Shown here: positions 8,118 to 16,306 of the stretch, piece after piece
Layout of the letters: every line of letters begins with the position of its first letter
How positions within the stretch are numbered: the stretch's first letter is position 1
NCBI GenBank assembly: GCA_021324015.1
Contig: JAJPJX010000144.1
Coordinates: 1-39,540 of the forward strand
Direction of reading: 5' to 3'
Length of the DNA stretch: 39,540 nucleotides
From: Solibacteraceae bacterium
Lineage (GTDB): Bacteria > Acidobacteriota > Terriglobia > Bryobacterales > Bryobacteraceae
Program-made: the position numbers and the translations under genes
Notes under the pieces: model-generated
Databases searched by the model: none
What the model saw: only the letters and a program-made list of their open reading frames with translations
What the model was told of the DNA's origin: nothing

Positions 8118-9278
8118 TCAAGGCAGCGAAACCAGGAAAGGAATCATCTGGTTGGCCCGGGGAGAGCCCAGGCCGGTTACGAAATCATAGCCTGCGCGGG
8201 CGTTGCAGATGTAGCCGCATTCGCCATTCGTGCCCAGGATGATGTCGTGGTACAACGACGGCGCCAGGTACATGCCAAACTGCGGCTTGTCCAGCGTATT
8301 CTTTCCGGCTGACACTCGCACCGAATTGGCGATCGCGAACAGGGCGCTCCATTGCGGCGCTCCAGCGCTGGTGCCGCCCACCTGATACCACCCGTAGGCG
8401 CCGCTGATCGGCACCGAATCGTAGACCGCAACTCCGGTCGCCGGGTCGCCGTTATACGCCACGTCCGGAGTGCCGCGCTTGCCGAACTGCTGTGCGCTGG
8501 CCTGATAGGACGGCTCCGTTTCGAACAAACTGAGGCCTCCGGTGCTGTCGCTCCACGCGGTTTCGTACAGGTAGTTGCCTATCTGTCCCAACACCAGCGT
8601 CGTCCCCCCTACGCCCACGACCAAAGGCGAGGTTGCCGGATAGCTCACGCCGCCGAAATTGCCGAAGTCGCCCGAGGAAGCCACGAAGGTGACCCCCTTG
8701 ACGTTGAAATGCGCGTCCGCCAGGAGTTGCCCCAGGTATTCGGTGCCGCCCCAGCTCATCGAAACCACGTGCGCACCGTTTTGCACGGCGACATCCACGG
8801 CCCTGTACAACTCCACATCGGTGGCGCTGGCGCCTTCCACCAGCAGGATCTTCGCTTGCGGCGCGATGGCATGCGCCCATTGGACGTCCAACGAGATCTC
8901 CAGCGCCCAGTTCGAATCCACCGGAGGGGGCGTCCCGGCGGCGTATATCTTCTGGAAGCAGCCGTTGGCAGTGGTGCACGGCGGCAGGTTGAACTGCTGG
9001 GTGAAGACGCCCAGATCGGCTTCGGCATTGGGATCGTCATACGCGTCCACAATGGCGATGACCTGGCCTTGTCCCTGGTTGGGAACCTGGTTGAAGCCGT
9101 AAATCCGCTGCATCGTAGAGGGCCCATACGGGAACGGCGCCAGCGGCAACGACAGGCGCTTATTGACCCGATACGTCGTGTGGAAACTGTGCGAGGCCTG
9201 GACCTGACTGGCCTGGCCCCAGACCTGCAAGCAACCAGCGGTGAGCAGGCAGGGAAGTGCACATGAGCAAAGTCGCAT
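8118..9278 (-). CDS. Secreted S53 (sedolisin-like) serine-carboxyl peptidase
   Basis: Start chosen at the ATG at 9278, where a signal peptide begins (MRLCSCALPCLLTAGC...GQA), giving 386 aa. All S53 marks are visible: Glu127 and Asp131 in the ALEISLDVQW segment, the oxyanion Asp204 in VASSGDFGNFGG, the nucleophile Ser304 in GGTSAGAPQWSA, and the C-terminal calcium site with DIILGTNG and AGYDFVTGLGSP. The protein goes almost straight from the signal peptide to the catalytic domain; the usual ~180-residue pro-kumamolisin prodomain is missing, so zymogen control would differ from the classical enzymes. It lies 101 bases downstream of, and on the same strand as, another secreted protein gene. A hairpin lies over its leader. 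Confidence 0.9.
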   Translation of the reverse strand: MRLCSCALPCLLTAGCLQVWGQASQVQASHSFHTTYRVNKRLSLPLAPFPYGPSTMQRIYGFNQVPNQGQGQVIAIVDAYDDPNAEADLGVFTQQFNLPPCTTANGCFQKIYAAGTPPPVDSNWALEISLDVQWAHAIAPQAKILLVEGASATDVELYRAVDVAVQNGAHVVSMSWGGTEYLGQLLADAHFNVKGVTFVASSGDFGNFGGVSYPATSPLVVGVGGTTLVLGQIGNYLYETAWSDSTGGLSLFETEPSYQASAQQFGKRGTPDVAYNGDPATGVAVYDSVPISGAYGWYQVGGTSAGAPQWSALFAIANSVRVSAGKNTLDKPQFGMYLAPSLYHDIILGTNGECGYICNARAGYDFVTGLGSPRANQMIPFLVSLP

Positions 9279-9283
9279 AAACG

Positions 9284-9311
9284 GACTACGTTCTCCTATG
9301 GGAACGTAGTC
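9284..9311 (-). promoter_or_regulatory. Perfect 10-bp inverted repeat in the S53 gene leader
   Basis: On the minus strand GACTACGTTC is followed by an 8-base loop CCATAGGA and then GAACGTAGTC, the exact reverse complement, ending 5 bases before the ATG at 9278. The loop and the first bases of the 3' arm contain the only plausible Shine-Dalgarno sequence (AGGAGA). As RNA this would show part of the ribosome site in a loop; as DNA it would be a good dimeric operator. Either reading is inference. Confidence 0.6.
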
Positions 9312-9379
9312 TAGCAGAGTGCGGGGCCAGGGGGACCCGGCCCCGCGTTTCGTTTTTCGGCGGCCCGATCTCAGCCCGC

Positions 9380-11212
9380 CTAGTGCTGCACCCTGCCGAT
9401 GAAAGTTCCCCAGTTGGCGTAAAGTGTCCGCGAGAGGGGCGGGATATACTCCGTGGCGATCCACAGGCCGCGCTGCGCGTCCGCGGTGGCCGCGGAGTAG
9501 TCGCCCCAGCGCGCCACTTCGGCCGGCGGAGGCGGAGGCGGATAGAACTGCGGATAGCCTGTGAATCCGTCCTCCGGAAGCACACCCTGCGCCGCCAGCA
9601 CGATATTTCCCGTGCCGTTGACGGCATCCAGGTCCACGTAGGCCGCGCTAGGATAATAATCCGGTCCTGCCAGCGTGAACACCATGACGCCCGGGCCAGG
9701 ACCTCGGAAGACGGTGGAGCCCACCGGCACATTCGCCACCAGGGGCGATGGATCTCCGGAGGTACCCGGCGGCAGCACGGCCACCGAAGGAAAGATCACG
9801 CTGTCGGCGCCCGCTGCTACATATCCCTGCTTCACCATCAGAGCCGACAGTTGCCCGCCGCTGAGAAACGGCAAGACTCCGAAATAGGCCACCCCGCACA
9901 CCGGTGAGCCGCCCGGTCCTTGCACGATAGTATTCACGGCGCCCCACAGCAATCCGTTGGAATACACCGCCTGGTTCATCCGGTCGTCATTGCTCGAGAT
10001 CATGGCGATCGGATCTCCCAGCGCCAGGCCCAGCGGGATGGGGCCCGGCTTCTGCTGCACGTTGGGCGGCTGGCCGTATACCTCGCTTTGCACGATGGTC
10101 TGGAGCAGGTGGACCTGCGGCGTCGGCGATGTCAGCGAACCGGTATTGGTGATCGCCCAGACCGCCAACTGGTTGTCCAGCGTGCCGTTGAAGTCCAGCG
10201 AGCTGAACAGGTACTCCACCCCCGGCGTGGGCATGGCCCCCGGCGGAGTGGTGGCGGGCTGTATGGAATACGCCGGGTTCCCCGTGGCCGTCAGATTATA
10301 GAAGTGCACGAAGGGGAACGGCTTCCCCGCCGCCAGCAGCAGCTTCGAAAGCGCATACACCTGCGCCCCGTTGAAGTACGCGCCGAACGGGTTCAGGGAG
10401 AACTCGTTGGTGCTGATATAGAAGCCGTTCGAATCGGCCCCCATGAGCGGCTGGTCGCCGAAGCATGGGCAGCCGGGGTTGCTGGGAGTGCCGTTCTGTC
10501 CGTCGTCGGTGGTGTCGATGCTGTACAGGAGCCAGCCGTTCACGGGGGTGGAAGTGCGGCTGACGGCGATCTCCACGTGACTCCGCCCGAAGCTGCCGTC
10601 CGGATTCACGTCAATCTCCAGAATGGTCACGAACCAGCGCTGGAGCATGGAATCGAAATATACCCGCGGGTCGCTCAGGAAGGGACCTGGCGGGGCGTTG
10701 GTGGGGAACTCCGGCGGCATGTGGAAGAACTCGTTGAACGGCGTGGGGCCCGCCACGAGGATGCCGGTCTTCGCGCTATACGCCGCGATGGCCAGGTTGA
10801 CCCCCTCCACCACGAAGCCGTTGCCCGCCGCCAGCGCCTGGTCGGGGGGCTCGACGTCGAGCTGGGAGTTGAAGTAAATCCCCGTTCCCGCGGCCACCTG
10901 GTTCAGATCGGTCAAGCCGTTGAACCCGGCGAAATTCGGCCCCGGGCTGACCACCGGCGAGGGCGGGGGGGCCGGGATGGACAGGCCGGAAGCCTTCCAG
11001 CCCAGCAAGGAACGGTTCTTGGGGCTCAAGAACGGCTTGGCCCGGTGCCCGCGAGAGCTAACCGCGGCGTTGCTCGCCGAAGGCGCCGCGATGCCGATAT
11101 CCGTAGTGCCTTCCAGCCGCACCACTCCCATGGTGGTTTGTTGTCCGAACGCAGCCGGCGACCCGCACCAGACCACGCAGCCAACGACAAGGAGTCCAAC
11201 GGTAATGCGCAT
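9380..11212 (-). CDS. Large secreted protein of unknown function (610 aa)
   Basis: Start at ATG 11212, with a strong ribosome site (GGAGGG) and a signal peptide (MRITVGLLVVGCVVW...AFGQ). The mature part is rich in Pro, Gly, Asn and aromatic residues. It has recurrent short blocks such as LDVEPPDQALAAGNGFVVEG, FLSDPRVYFDSMLQRWFVTI, SNGFYISTNEFSL and ARWGDYSAATADAQRGLWIA, which read like blades of a beta-propeller or similar repeat fold on the cell surface; this fold guess is inference only. No catalytic motif recognised. It precedes the S53 peptidase gene on the same strand, and the pair may be expressed together. Confidence 0.75.
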   Translation of the reverse strand: MRITVGLLVVGCVVWCGSPAAFGQQTTMGVVRLEGTTDIGIAAPSASNAAVSSRGHRAKPFLSPKNRSLLGWKASGLSIPAPPPSPVVSPGPNFAGFNGLTDLNQVAAGTGIYFNSQLDVEPPDQALAAGNGFVVEGVNLAIAAYSAKTGILVAGPTPFNEFFHMPPEFPTNAPPGPFLSDPRVYFDSMLQRWFVTILEIDVNPDGSFGRSHVEIAVSRTSTPVNGWLLYSIDTTDDGQNGTPSNPGCPCFGDQPLMGADSNGFYISTNEFSLNPFGAYFNGAQVYALSKLLLAAGKPFPFVHFYNLTATGNPAYSIQPATTPPGAMPTPGVEYLFSSLDFNGTLDNQLAVWAITNTGSLTSPTPQVHLLQTIVQSEVYGQPPNVQQKPGPIPLGLALGDPIAMISSNDDRMNQAVYSNGLLWGAVNTIVQGPGGSPVCGVAYFGVLPFLSGGQLSALMVKQGYVAAGADSVIFPSVAVLPPGTSGDPSPLVANVPVGSTVFRGPGPGVMVFTLAGPDYYPSAAYVDLDAVNGTGNIVLAAQGVLPEDGFTGYPQFYPPPPPPAEVARWGDYSAATADAQRGLWIATEYIPPLSRTLYANWGTFIGRVQH

Positions 11213-11330
11213 AGTGATTTCCCTCCGAGACCGACCCAGACGCGTCGATATTCGCATGTTCGCCGCGCATTTTCAAGCCCCTGGCCGGAGTATGTCAGGA
11301 GTGCCGCTCGCACAGAGGCGCAAGTATGAA

Positions 11331-11909
11331 TTACGCGAGTTTCGCGAGGACGGCATCGAAAAGCTTCTTGCAGTTAGGTGCAGCCCTTTTGACCCGGCTT
11401 GGGTCGATGCTCTCCAGCAGGTACGGAGCGTGCCTGGTCTTGTGGTATTTGCCCTTCTGCGTGTTTCTGGTGGCCGCTTTGAGCCCATCCTCCAGATCTT
11501 GCTTGGAAATCTGCTCCACATTCGGATTTGCCTTCAGCGCCCCCACCTTGAAGTCCCCTCCGTAATATTTTTGGAGGACGTCCTTGTCGGCATGAAACCA
11601 GGATTCCATCATCTCTACCATCCAGAAAATCGATTCCTCGTGCGATTTGTCCCAGCCATGCCTGGCAACAAGCGCCTTCGACAACTGGCCGTCGTCGGGA
11701 GCGTCGCTATCGAGCAGCAAAATGTTCCAGGAGTTGCGATGCGTCCTGATCGCGATCCCAAAGTCTCGTGCGGGCGTCCCCCCGGTTGCGATCAATTCCA
11801 CCACACAGGACACGGACCTCGCCCGCTCGATAATCTCACGAAGGAAAGCGTGAAAACCGGGCCGTAGGTTCCCGTGGCCTTCATAATAGATGCGGATCTC
11901 AGTCGCCAA
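11331..11909 (-). CDS. DUF4276-like protein, possible TOPRIM-type partner of the AAA ATPase
   Basis: 192 aa, apparently starting at a TTG that directly follows the TAG stop of the ATPase gene (TAGTTG), so translation is coupled. The protein resembles DUF4276 proteins, which are typically encoded next to RecF/OLD-like ATPases. An early IRIYYEGHGN (Glu10) and a strand followed by LLLDSDAPDDG (Asp67, Asp69) resemble the Glu and DxD motifs of a TOPRIM fold, which would make it a nuclease-like subunit; this is my inference from short motifs. Later segments ESIFWMVEMMESWFHAD and ATRNTQKGKYHKTRHA are also characteristic. A role with the ATPase in defence or DNA repair is plausible. Confidence 0.75.
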   Translation of the reverse strand: MATEIRIYYEGHGNLRPGFHAFLREIIERARSVSCVVELIATGGTPARDFGIAIRTHRNSWNILLLDSDAPDDGQLSKALVARHGWDKSHEESIFWMVEMMESWFHADKDVLQKYYGGDFKVGALKANPNVEQISKQDLEDGLKAATRNTQKGKYHKTRHAPYLLESIDPSRVKRAAPNCKKLFDAVLAKLA

Positions 11910-13088
11910 CTACCACCGTCCCCCACCGATTTCACCCTTCCGCCAAAGCTCGCCAAGAGTGTAGTGCTCCAGCCATTCGTCGAGCTCTTCGGCCGTGAGC
12001 CGCTTGCATTGCGTACCGTTGTCGAAGTCGCGCTCGCAGACCAGCACGCACTCCGGATGGGCCGAGAGCGCATCGATCAAGGCTTCGGAATGCGTCGTGA
12101 TGATCAACTGCACACTCTCCGAGGCTTCGAGCAGAGCCTCAGCGATGAGCTTCAGGGCATCCGGATGCATGCCCAACTCCGGTTCTTCGAGACAGACGAG
12201 TGGCGGCGGTGAGGGATTGAAAAGCGCCGCCAACAGGCAAAGGAACTTCAGCGTGCCGTCGGACATGCGCATCGCCGACAGCGGCTCGGTGAGCCCTGCT
12301 TCACGCAGAAAGGCCTGCGCGAGACCTGCGCCCACGCGTACCTTGATATCCTCGAAGCGCTCACAAAAACGCTGCATGTACTCTCTGATACGGGTATGAG
12401 CACCTCGGAAATCCAACTCTTGCAGCACCAACGCTAGATTATCGCCGCCTTCGCTAAGAAATTCCTTCGGAACGGTTGTGGAGATCCCTTGCCGGGCGCC
12501 CGAGCCAACCCCCGTCCTGAATTCCCGAAATATCCGGATGCGTTGCAGATGTTCGCCCAGACTGGTGATCGGGGTGGGATCGATCGGGCTCTTGTACTGC
12601 GCAAGGACCGACGCTATCGGCGACACCGCCATGGTTGGCGGAAGCCCCTGGGTGAGTGCCAAAGCTTTGGGCCCGAATTCAGCCCTGTTGGAGGTGCGCC
12701 GAAAGTAGAGGCCGGAGTCAGGGCTTGCAGTGAGGCCGTCCTGCGCCAGCGACTCATCGAGGATCACGAACCCACTGGCGTCTTCGGAAAAGTCCAATCG
12801 ATAACTGAGTTCGCCGGTCTGCCGGCCGCTGAGCAGCCTGACGTCACACGCCAATGACCCGATCGGAGACGGCACCCGATCACCCAGCCAAAGCCACTGC
12901 CGGACCCCTCCGCCGCGCAGCAACTCCGCCTCAAGACTTGCCGGCGCCGCCTGAAGCAGACTGATCGCCTCAATCAGATTGCTCTTCCCCACAGCATTCG
13001 GACCGATAAGGACGTTCAGCCGGTCCAGTTCGATGGTGCTGTCTTTGAACGACAGGATGTTCTTCAGCGCCAGCCTGCGGAGCAGCAT
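11910..13088 (-). CDS. SMC/RecF-like AAA ATPase (AAA_15/AAA_21 type)
   Basis: 392 aa. The N-terminus LRRLALKNILSFKDSTIELD plus the Walker A GPNAVGKSN (residues 29-37) are typical of RecF/OLD-type ABC ATPases. A short coiled or insertion region follows. Near the C-terminus come the signature-like MSDGTLKFLCLLAALFN, Walker B LVCLEEPELGMHP, and the switch ITTHSEALIDAL. The protein is the first gene of a two-gene operon with the DUF4276 protein. Similar ATPase/small-protein pairs (OLD-like, AbiL-like, Gabija-like) act in phage defence, but nothing here proves that role. The gene is divergent from the small gene at 13165. Confidence 0.88.
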   Translation of the reverse strand: MLLRRLALKNILSFKDSTIELDRLNVLIGPNAVGKSNLIEAISLLQAAPASLEAELLRGGGVRQWLWLGDRVPSPIGSLACDVRLLSGRQTGELSYRLDFSEDASGFVILDESLAQDGLTASPDSGLYFRRTSNRAEFGPKALALTQGLPPTMAVSPIASVLAQYKSPIDPTPITSLGEHLQRIRIFREFRTGVGSGARQGISTTVPKEFLSEGGDNLALVLQELDFRGAHTRIREYMQRFCERFEDIKVRVGAGLAQAFLREAGLTEPLSAMRMSDGTLKFLCLLAALFNPSPPPLVCLEEPELGMHPDALKLIAEALLEASESVQLIITTHSEALIDALSAHPECVLVCERDFDNGTQCKRLTAEELDEWLEHYTLGELWRKGEIGGGRW

Positions 13089-13164
13089 ACCATCCTGATG
13101 GTAATGGATTTCCGCGCAGATCGGCGAATCGTAGGCCCCGCTCCGCCTGTACTAGACTGGAGAC

Positions 13165-13467
13165 TTGGAACCCGTGATCCTGGAGCGGTTGGAGGCCCTG
13201 GGGATTCGCCTGCTGACGCCTGACGCCAAAACGCACTACCTGTTCGCCCGCGACCAGTTCTTCGCGCTCGTGGAGCGCCGCGGCGACGGCGCCGTCAATG
13301 TCGGCAGCACCGGTCTCTGGACCGGCGCCGGCATGGCCTTCCTGGTGTGGCGCGAAGACCGCGCATTCTTCGCGGCCAAGGGATCGGAAACCCCTGCGGA
13401 GCCGGGCCAGGTGGAAGAACTGCGGCGCTTCTCGGGAGATTTGCAGCGCGCTCTCGCCCGCGGCTGA
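13165..13467 (+). CDS. Conserved-looking hypothetical protein (100 aa)
   Basis: Begins at a TTG at 13165 or a GTG at 13174, both behind GGAG at about 13159. The product has two hydrophobic strands with Gly (FFALVERRGDGAVNVGST, GAGMAFLVWRED) and a charged C-terminal helix, so a small alpha/beta cytoplasmic protein. It ends 6 bases before the GNAT gene and is probably the first gene of the + strand operon running to folP. Family not recognised. Confidence 0.65.
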   Translation: MEPVILERLEALGIRLLTPDAKTHYLFARDQFFALVERRGDGAVNVGSTGLWTGAGMAFLVWREDRAFFAAKGSETPAEPGQVEELRRFSGDLQRALARG

Positions 13468-13473
13468 GCATCT

Positions 13474-14307
13474 ATGGAGCCACCCGTCCCCCGCCTGCTT
13501 GGCCCCCCGGATATCCCCGCTGCCATGGACCTCAAGAAAGCCGCCGGCTGGAACCAGACCGAAGCGGACTGGCGCAACGTGCTGTGCCTGGCCCCGGAGG
13601 GCTGCTTCGGCATCGAAGCGGCGGGCAGGCTGGCGTCCACCGCCACGGCCGTGCGCTACGATCGACGCCTGGCGTGGATCGGCATGGTGCTGACTCATCC
13701 CACCTGCCGCGGCCGTGGCTTTGCCCGCCGGTTGATGGAGCACGCCCTCGAGCACCTCGCCGCGCACGGTTCGGAATGGATCAAGCTGGATGCTACCGAC
13801 ATGGGCCGGCCGCTCTACCGGAGGCTGGGCTTCGAAGACGAGTGCCCCATCGAGCGCTGGGGCCGCGGGGCGGAGGCGGCCGTTTCCGCCCCACGGGTTG
13901 CCTCCTTCGCGCTGGACGAGTGGCGCTCGCTGGATGCGCAGGCATTCGGCGCGGACCGTTCCCGGTTGCTGGCCACGCTGGCTCCCTGCGGCTCGGCCGC
14001 CATCCCGGGTGGCGGTTATGCCATGGCCCGCCCGGGGGCCAATGCCGCGTACTTCGGCCCGTGCGTGAGCCGCTCGCCCGAAGCCGCCCGCCAACTGCTG
14101 GGCTGGTTCCTGGCGGGCCATCCCTTCCAGCCGGCCTACTGGGATCTGTTGCCCGAAAACACCGCGGCCGCCGAACTCGCGCGCGAGTTCGGCTTCGCCC
14201 CTCTGCGCCGCCTCGTGCGCATGGTCCGGCCGGGCGTTGCCGGCGCCGCCCCCCTTACGCACCACAACTCGCACGTCTACGCCATCGCAGGATTTGAATA
14301 TGGATAG
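13474..14307 (+). CDS. GNAT-family N-acetyltransferase with C-terminal second domain
   Basis: 277 aa. The N-terminal half is a GNAT domain: strand LAWIGMVLTHPTCRGRGFARRLMEHAL carries the acetyl-CoA pyrophosphate loop R/Q-x-x-G-x-G/A (about 79-84), followed by IKLDATDMGRPLYRRLGF, the usual C-terminal part of the domain. The second half (about 145-277) is a further domain seen in YitH-like two-domain acetyltransferases, probably a degenerate GNAT copy. The acceptor is unknown. The gene overlaps the start of the next one (menC-like) by 8 bases, so they are coupled. Confidence 0.85.
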   Translation: MEPPVPRLLGPPDIPAAMDLKKAAGWNQTEADWRNVLCLAPEGCFGIEAAGRLASTATAVRYDRRLAWIGMVLTHPTCRGRGFARRLMEHALEHLAAHGSEWIKLDATDMGRPLYRRLGFEDECPIERWGRGAEAAVSAPRVASFALDEWRSLDAQAFGADRSRLLATLAPCGSAAIPGGGYAMARPGANAAYFGPCVSRSPEAARQLLGWFLAGHPFQPAYWDLLPENTAAAELAREFGFAPLRRLVRMVRPGVAGAAPLTHHNSHVYAIAGFEYG

Positions 14308-15367
14308 ATCCATTACCCTCGACTGGGTCCAGGTACCCCTCAAAGAACCATTCCGCATCTCCAACGGCTCGGTGGACGTCAAGGACGCCATCGTGGTCTC
14401 CTACCGGCAGGACGGCGTCACCGGCTACGGCGAAGCCTCGCCCATGTCCGGAGCCTTCTATTCCGCGGAGACGCCCGAATCCACCTGGAACGCGCTGGAA
14501 AAGCTGGCGCCCGCGGTGCTGCGCGATCGGCGGGTGGATCTGGATACCGTCGTCGCCGGGGAGGCCTTTGCCAAAGCCGGCCTGGTCGGCGCTCTGCTCG
14601 ACCGCGATCTGCGCGCCTCCGGTACGCCCCTGTGGAAGTGGCTCGGGTCCTGCGACCGCCCGGTGCCCTCCGGCGTCGCCATCGGCCTCTTCGACACCAT
14701 CGAGGAACTGCTCGACCGAGTCGGCCTGTACGTGAGCCAGGGCTACCGCCGGGTCAAGATCAAGATCATGCCGGGCTGGGATGTGGAGCCGGTCTCCCGC
14801 GTGCGCGAGCGCTTCCCCCACACGCCGCTGATGGTGGACGCCAACGCCGCCTACACCCTCGCCCACCTGCCGGTGTTCCGGGAACTCGACCGCTTCGGCC
14901 TCATGATGTACGAGCAGCCGCTGGGCCGCCATGCCCTGGAAGACCAGGCCGAACTGGCGCGCGCGGTCCGCACGCCGCTCTGCGCCGACGAGTCCGCCGA
15001 CTCCCTGGAAATGCTGGAGCGTCTGATCCAGCTCGGCGCCGCCGGCATCATCAACATCAAGATCCAGCGCGTCGGCGGCATCCATAACGCACGCCGCATG
15101 CACGACCGCGCGCAGCAGGCCGGCCTCCCCTGCTGGATGGGCACTATGCCCGAGTTGGGCATCGCCTCCGCCGAGGCCGTGCACCTGGCCACGCTGCCCA
15201 ACTTCCTCTACCCCACTGACGTGGAGGCCTCCAGCCGCTGGTACACCGATGATCTGATCGACCCTCCGATCACCGTTACCTCCGACGGCTTCCTCGAGCC
15301 CGCCATCGTCAACGTCTCCGTGGAGAAACTAGACCGTTACTCCCGCAAACGTGCGACATTGAAATGA
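14300..15367 (+). CDS. menC: o-Succinylbenzoate synthase / N-succinylamino acid racemase-like enolase-superfamily enzyme
   Basis: Start at ATG 14300, which overlaps the GNAT stop; 355 aa. Enolase-superfamily layout: N-terminal capping domain (VPLKEPFRISNG...GYGEASP) and a (beta/alpha)7-beta barrel with the KxK catalytic pair in VKIKIMPGWD (Lys153, Lys155), metal ligands Asp180 (MVDANAAY), Glu205 (MYEQPL) and Asp230 (CADES), and the second-side Lys254 in IKIQRVGG. This is the muconate lactonizing/OSBS/NSAR subgroup. True substrate cannot be fixed from sequence; members act as OSBS in menaquinone synthesis, as racemases, or as dipeptide epimerases. No other men gene is in view, and the neighbour acetyltransferase hints at an N-acyl amino acid substrate, so the symbol is tentative. 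Confidence 0.75.
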   Translation: MDRSITLDWVQVPLKEPFRISNGSVDVKDAIVVSYRQDGVTGYGEASPMSGAFYSAETPESTWNALEKLAPAVLRDRRVDLDTVVAGEAFAKAGLVGALLDRDLRASGTPLWKWLGSCDRPVPSGVAIGLFDTIEELLDRVGLYVSQGYRRVKIKIMPGWDVEPVSRVRERFPHTPLMVDANAAYTLAHLPVFRELDRFGLMMYEQPLGRHALEDQAELARAVRTPLCADESADSLEMLERLIQLGAAGIINIKIQRVGGIHNARRMHDRAQQAGLPCWMGTMPELGIASAEAVHLATLPNFLYPTDVEASSRWYTDDLIDPPITVTSDGFLEPAIVNVSVEKLDRYSRKRATLK

Positions 15368-15373
15368 CGGCCC

Positions 15374-16219
15374 ATGCGCAAGCTGTACTACTGGAAACTC
15401 AAGCAGCGCGAGATCAAGCTCGGCGAACGCACCGTGATTCTGGGCGTGCTCAACATCACTCCGGACTCGTTCTCCGACGGCGGGAAGTACCTGGAGCCGG
15501 ACCGGGCCTTCGCCCGCGCCATTGAACTGGAGGAACAAGGCGCCGACATCATCGACATCGGCGCCGAATCCACCCGCCCCGGGGCCGCCCCCATCTCGGC
15601 GGCGGAGGAATTGCGCCGTCTGGTTCCCGTGCTCAAACGCCTGAAAGGCCAGCTCGCCGTGCCCATTTCCGTGGATACCTACAAGGCGGAGGTGGCCGAG
15701 CGCGCCCTGGATCATGGCGCGGAGATCATCAACGATCCCTCAGGCCTCACCTTCGAGCCGCAACTGGCCCGCGTGGTCTCTCATCACAACGCCGGCCTGA
15801 TCGTGAATCATATGCGCGGCCGACCGGACACCTGGGCCAAGCTGCCTCCCCTGCCGGACGTGATGGGTACCATCACGCGCGACCTGGAAGCCACCGTCAG
15901 CCGCGCCCGCCACACCGGCATCGAACGCACCCGCATTGTCATCGACCCCGGGATTGGCTTCGGCAAGCGCAAGGAGCAGAACTCCGAAATCGTCGCCCGA
16001 CTGGCCCAGTTAGCCCAGTTGGATCTGCCCATCCTGATCGGCCCTTCCCGAAAATCCTTCCTGGCGCATCCCACGGAGAAAGAGACGCAGTTTGCCACCG
16101 CCGCGGCCGTGGCGCTTTCCATTCTGTCCGGCGCCCACCTGGTGCGCGTGCACGACGTTCCCGAGATGCGCGCCGCGGCCGATGTGGCCGACCAGGTGCT
16201 GCGCAGCCTGCCCGCGTAA
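15374..16219 (+). CDS. folP: Dihydropteroate synthase
   Basis: 281 aa, full length. It joins p-aminobenzoate to hydroxymethyl-dihydropterin diphosphate in folate synthesis, the target of sulfonamides. All signatures are present: VLNITPDSFSDGG (Asn27), DIGAESTRPGA, ISVDTYK, IINDPSG, the DPGIGFGK motif (191-198), IGPSRKSFL (225-229) and VRVHDV. It starts 6 bases after the menC-like gene on the same strand, in an operon that begins at about 13165. Confidence 0.96.
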   Translation: MRKLYYWKLKQREIKLGERTVILGVLNITPDSFSDGGKYLEPDRAFARAIELEEQGADIIDIGAESTRPGAAPISAAEELRRLVPVLKRLKGQLAVPISVDTYKAEVAERALDHGAEIINDPSGLTFEPQLARVVSHHNAGLIVNHMRGRPDTWAKLPPLPDVMGTITRDLEATVSRARHTGIERTRIVIDPGIGFGKRKEQNSEIVARLAQLAQLDLPILIGPSRKSFLAHPTEKETQFATAAAVALSILSGAHLVRVHDVPEMRAAADVADQVLRSLPA

Positions 16220-16306
16220 CGTTCCTGGTCTTTTCCTCACACTCCCCGGGGCATCCGGAACTCACCCGGCAAACGCCTCGCCATTCGGTTGCGTCACAAT
16301 GGCAGT

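Noticed and set aside
9920-11329. Long + strand frame of 469 codons
   Set aside because: It is the reverse complement of the secreted protein gene on the minus strand; its translation is Arg/Gly/His-rich without signal peptide or motif.
12970-14391. Minus strand frame of 473 codons
   Set aside because: Opposite to the GNAT and menC-like genes, low-complexity Ala/Gly/Arg translation, no motif.
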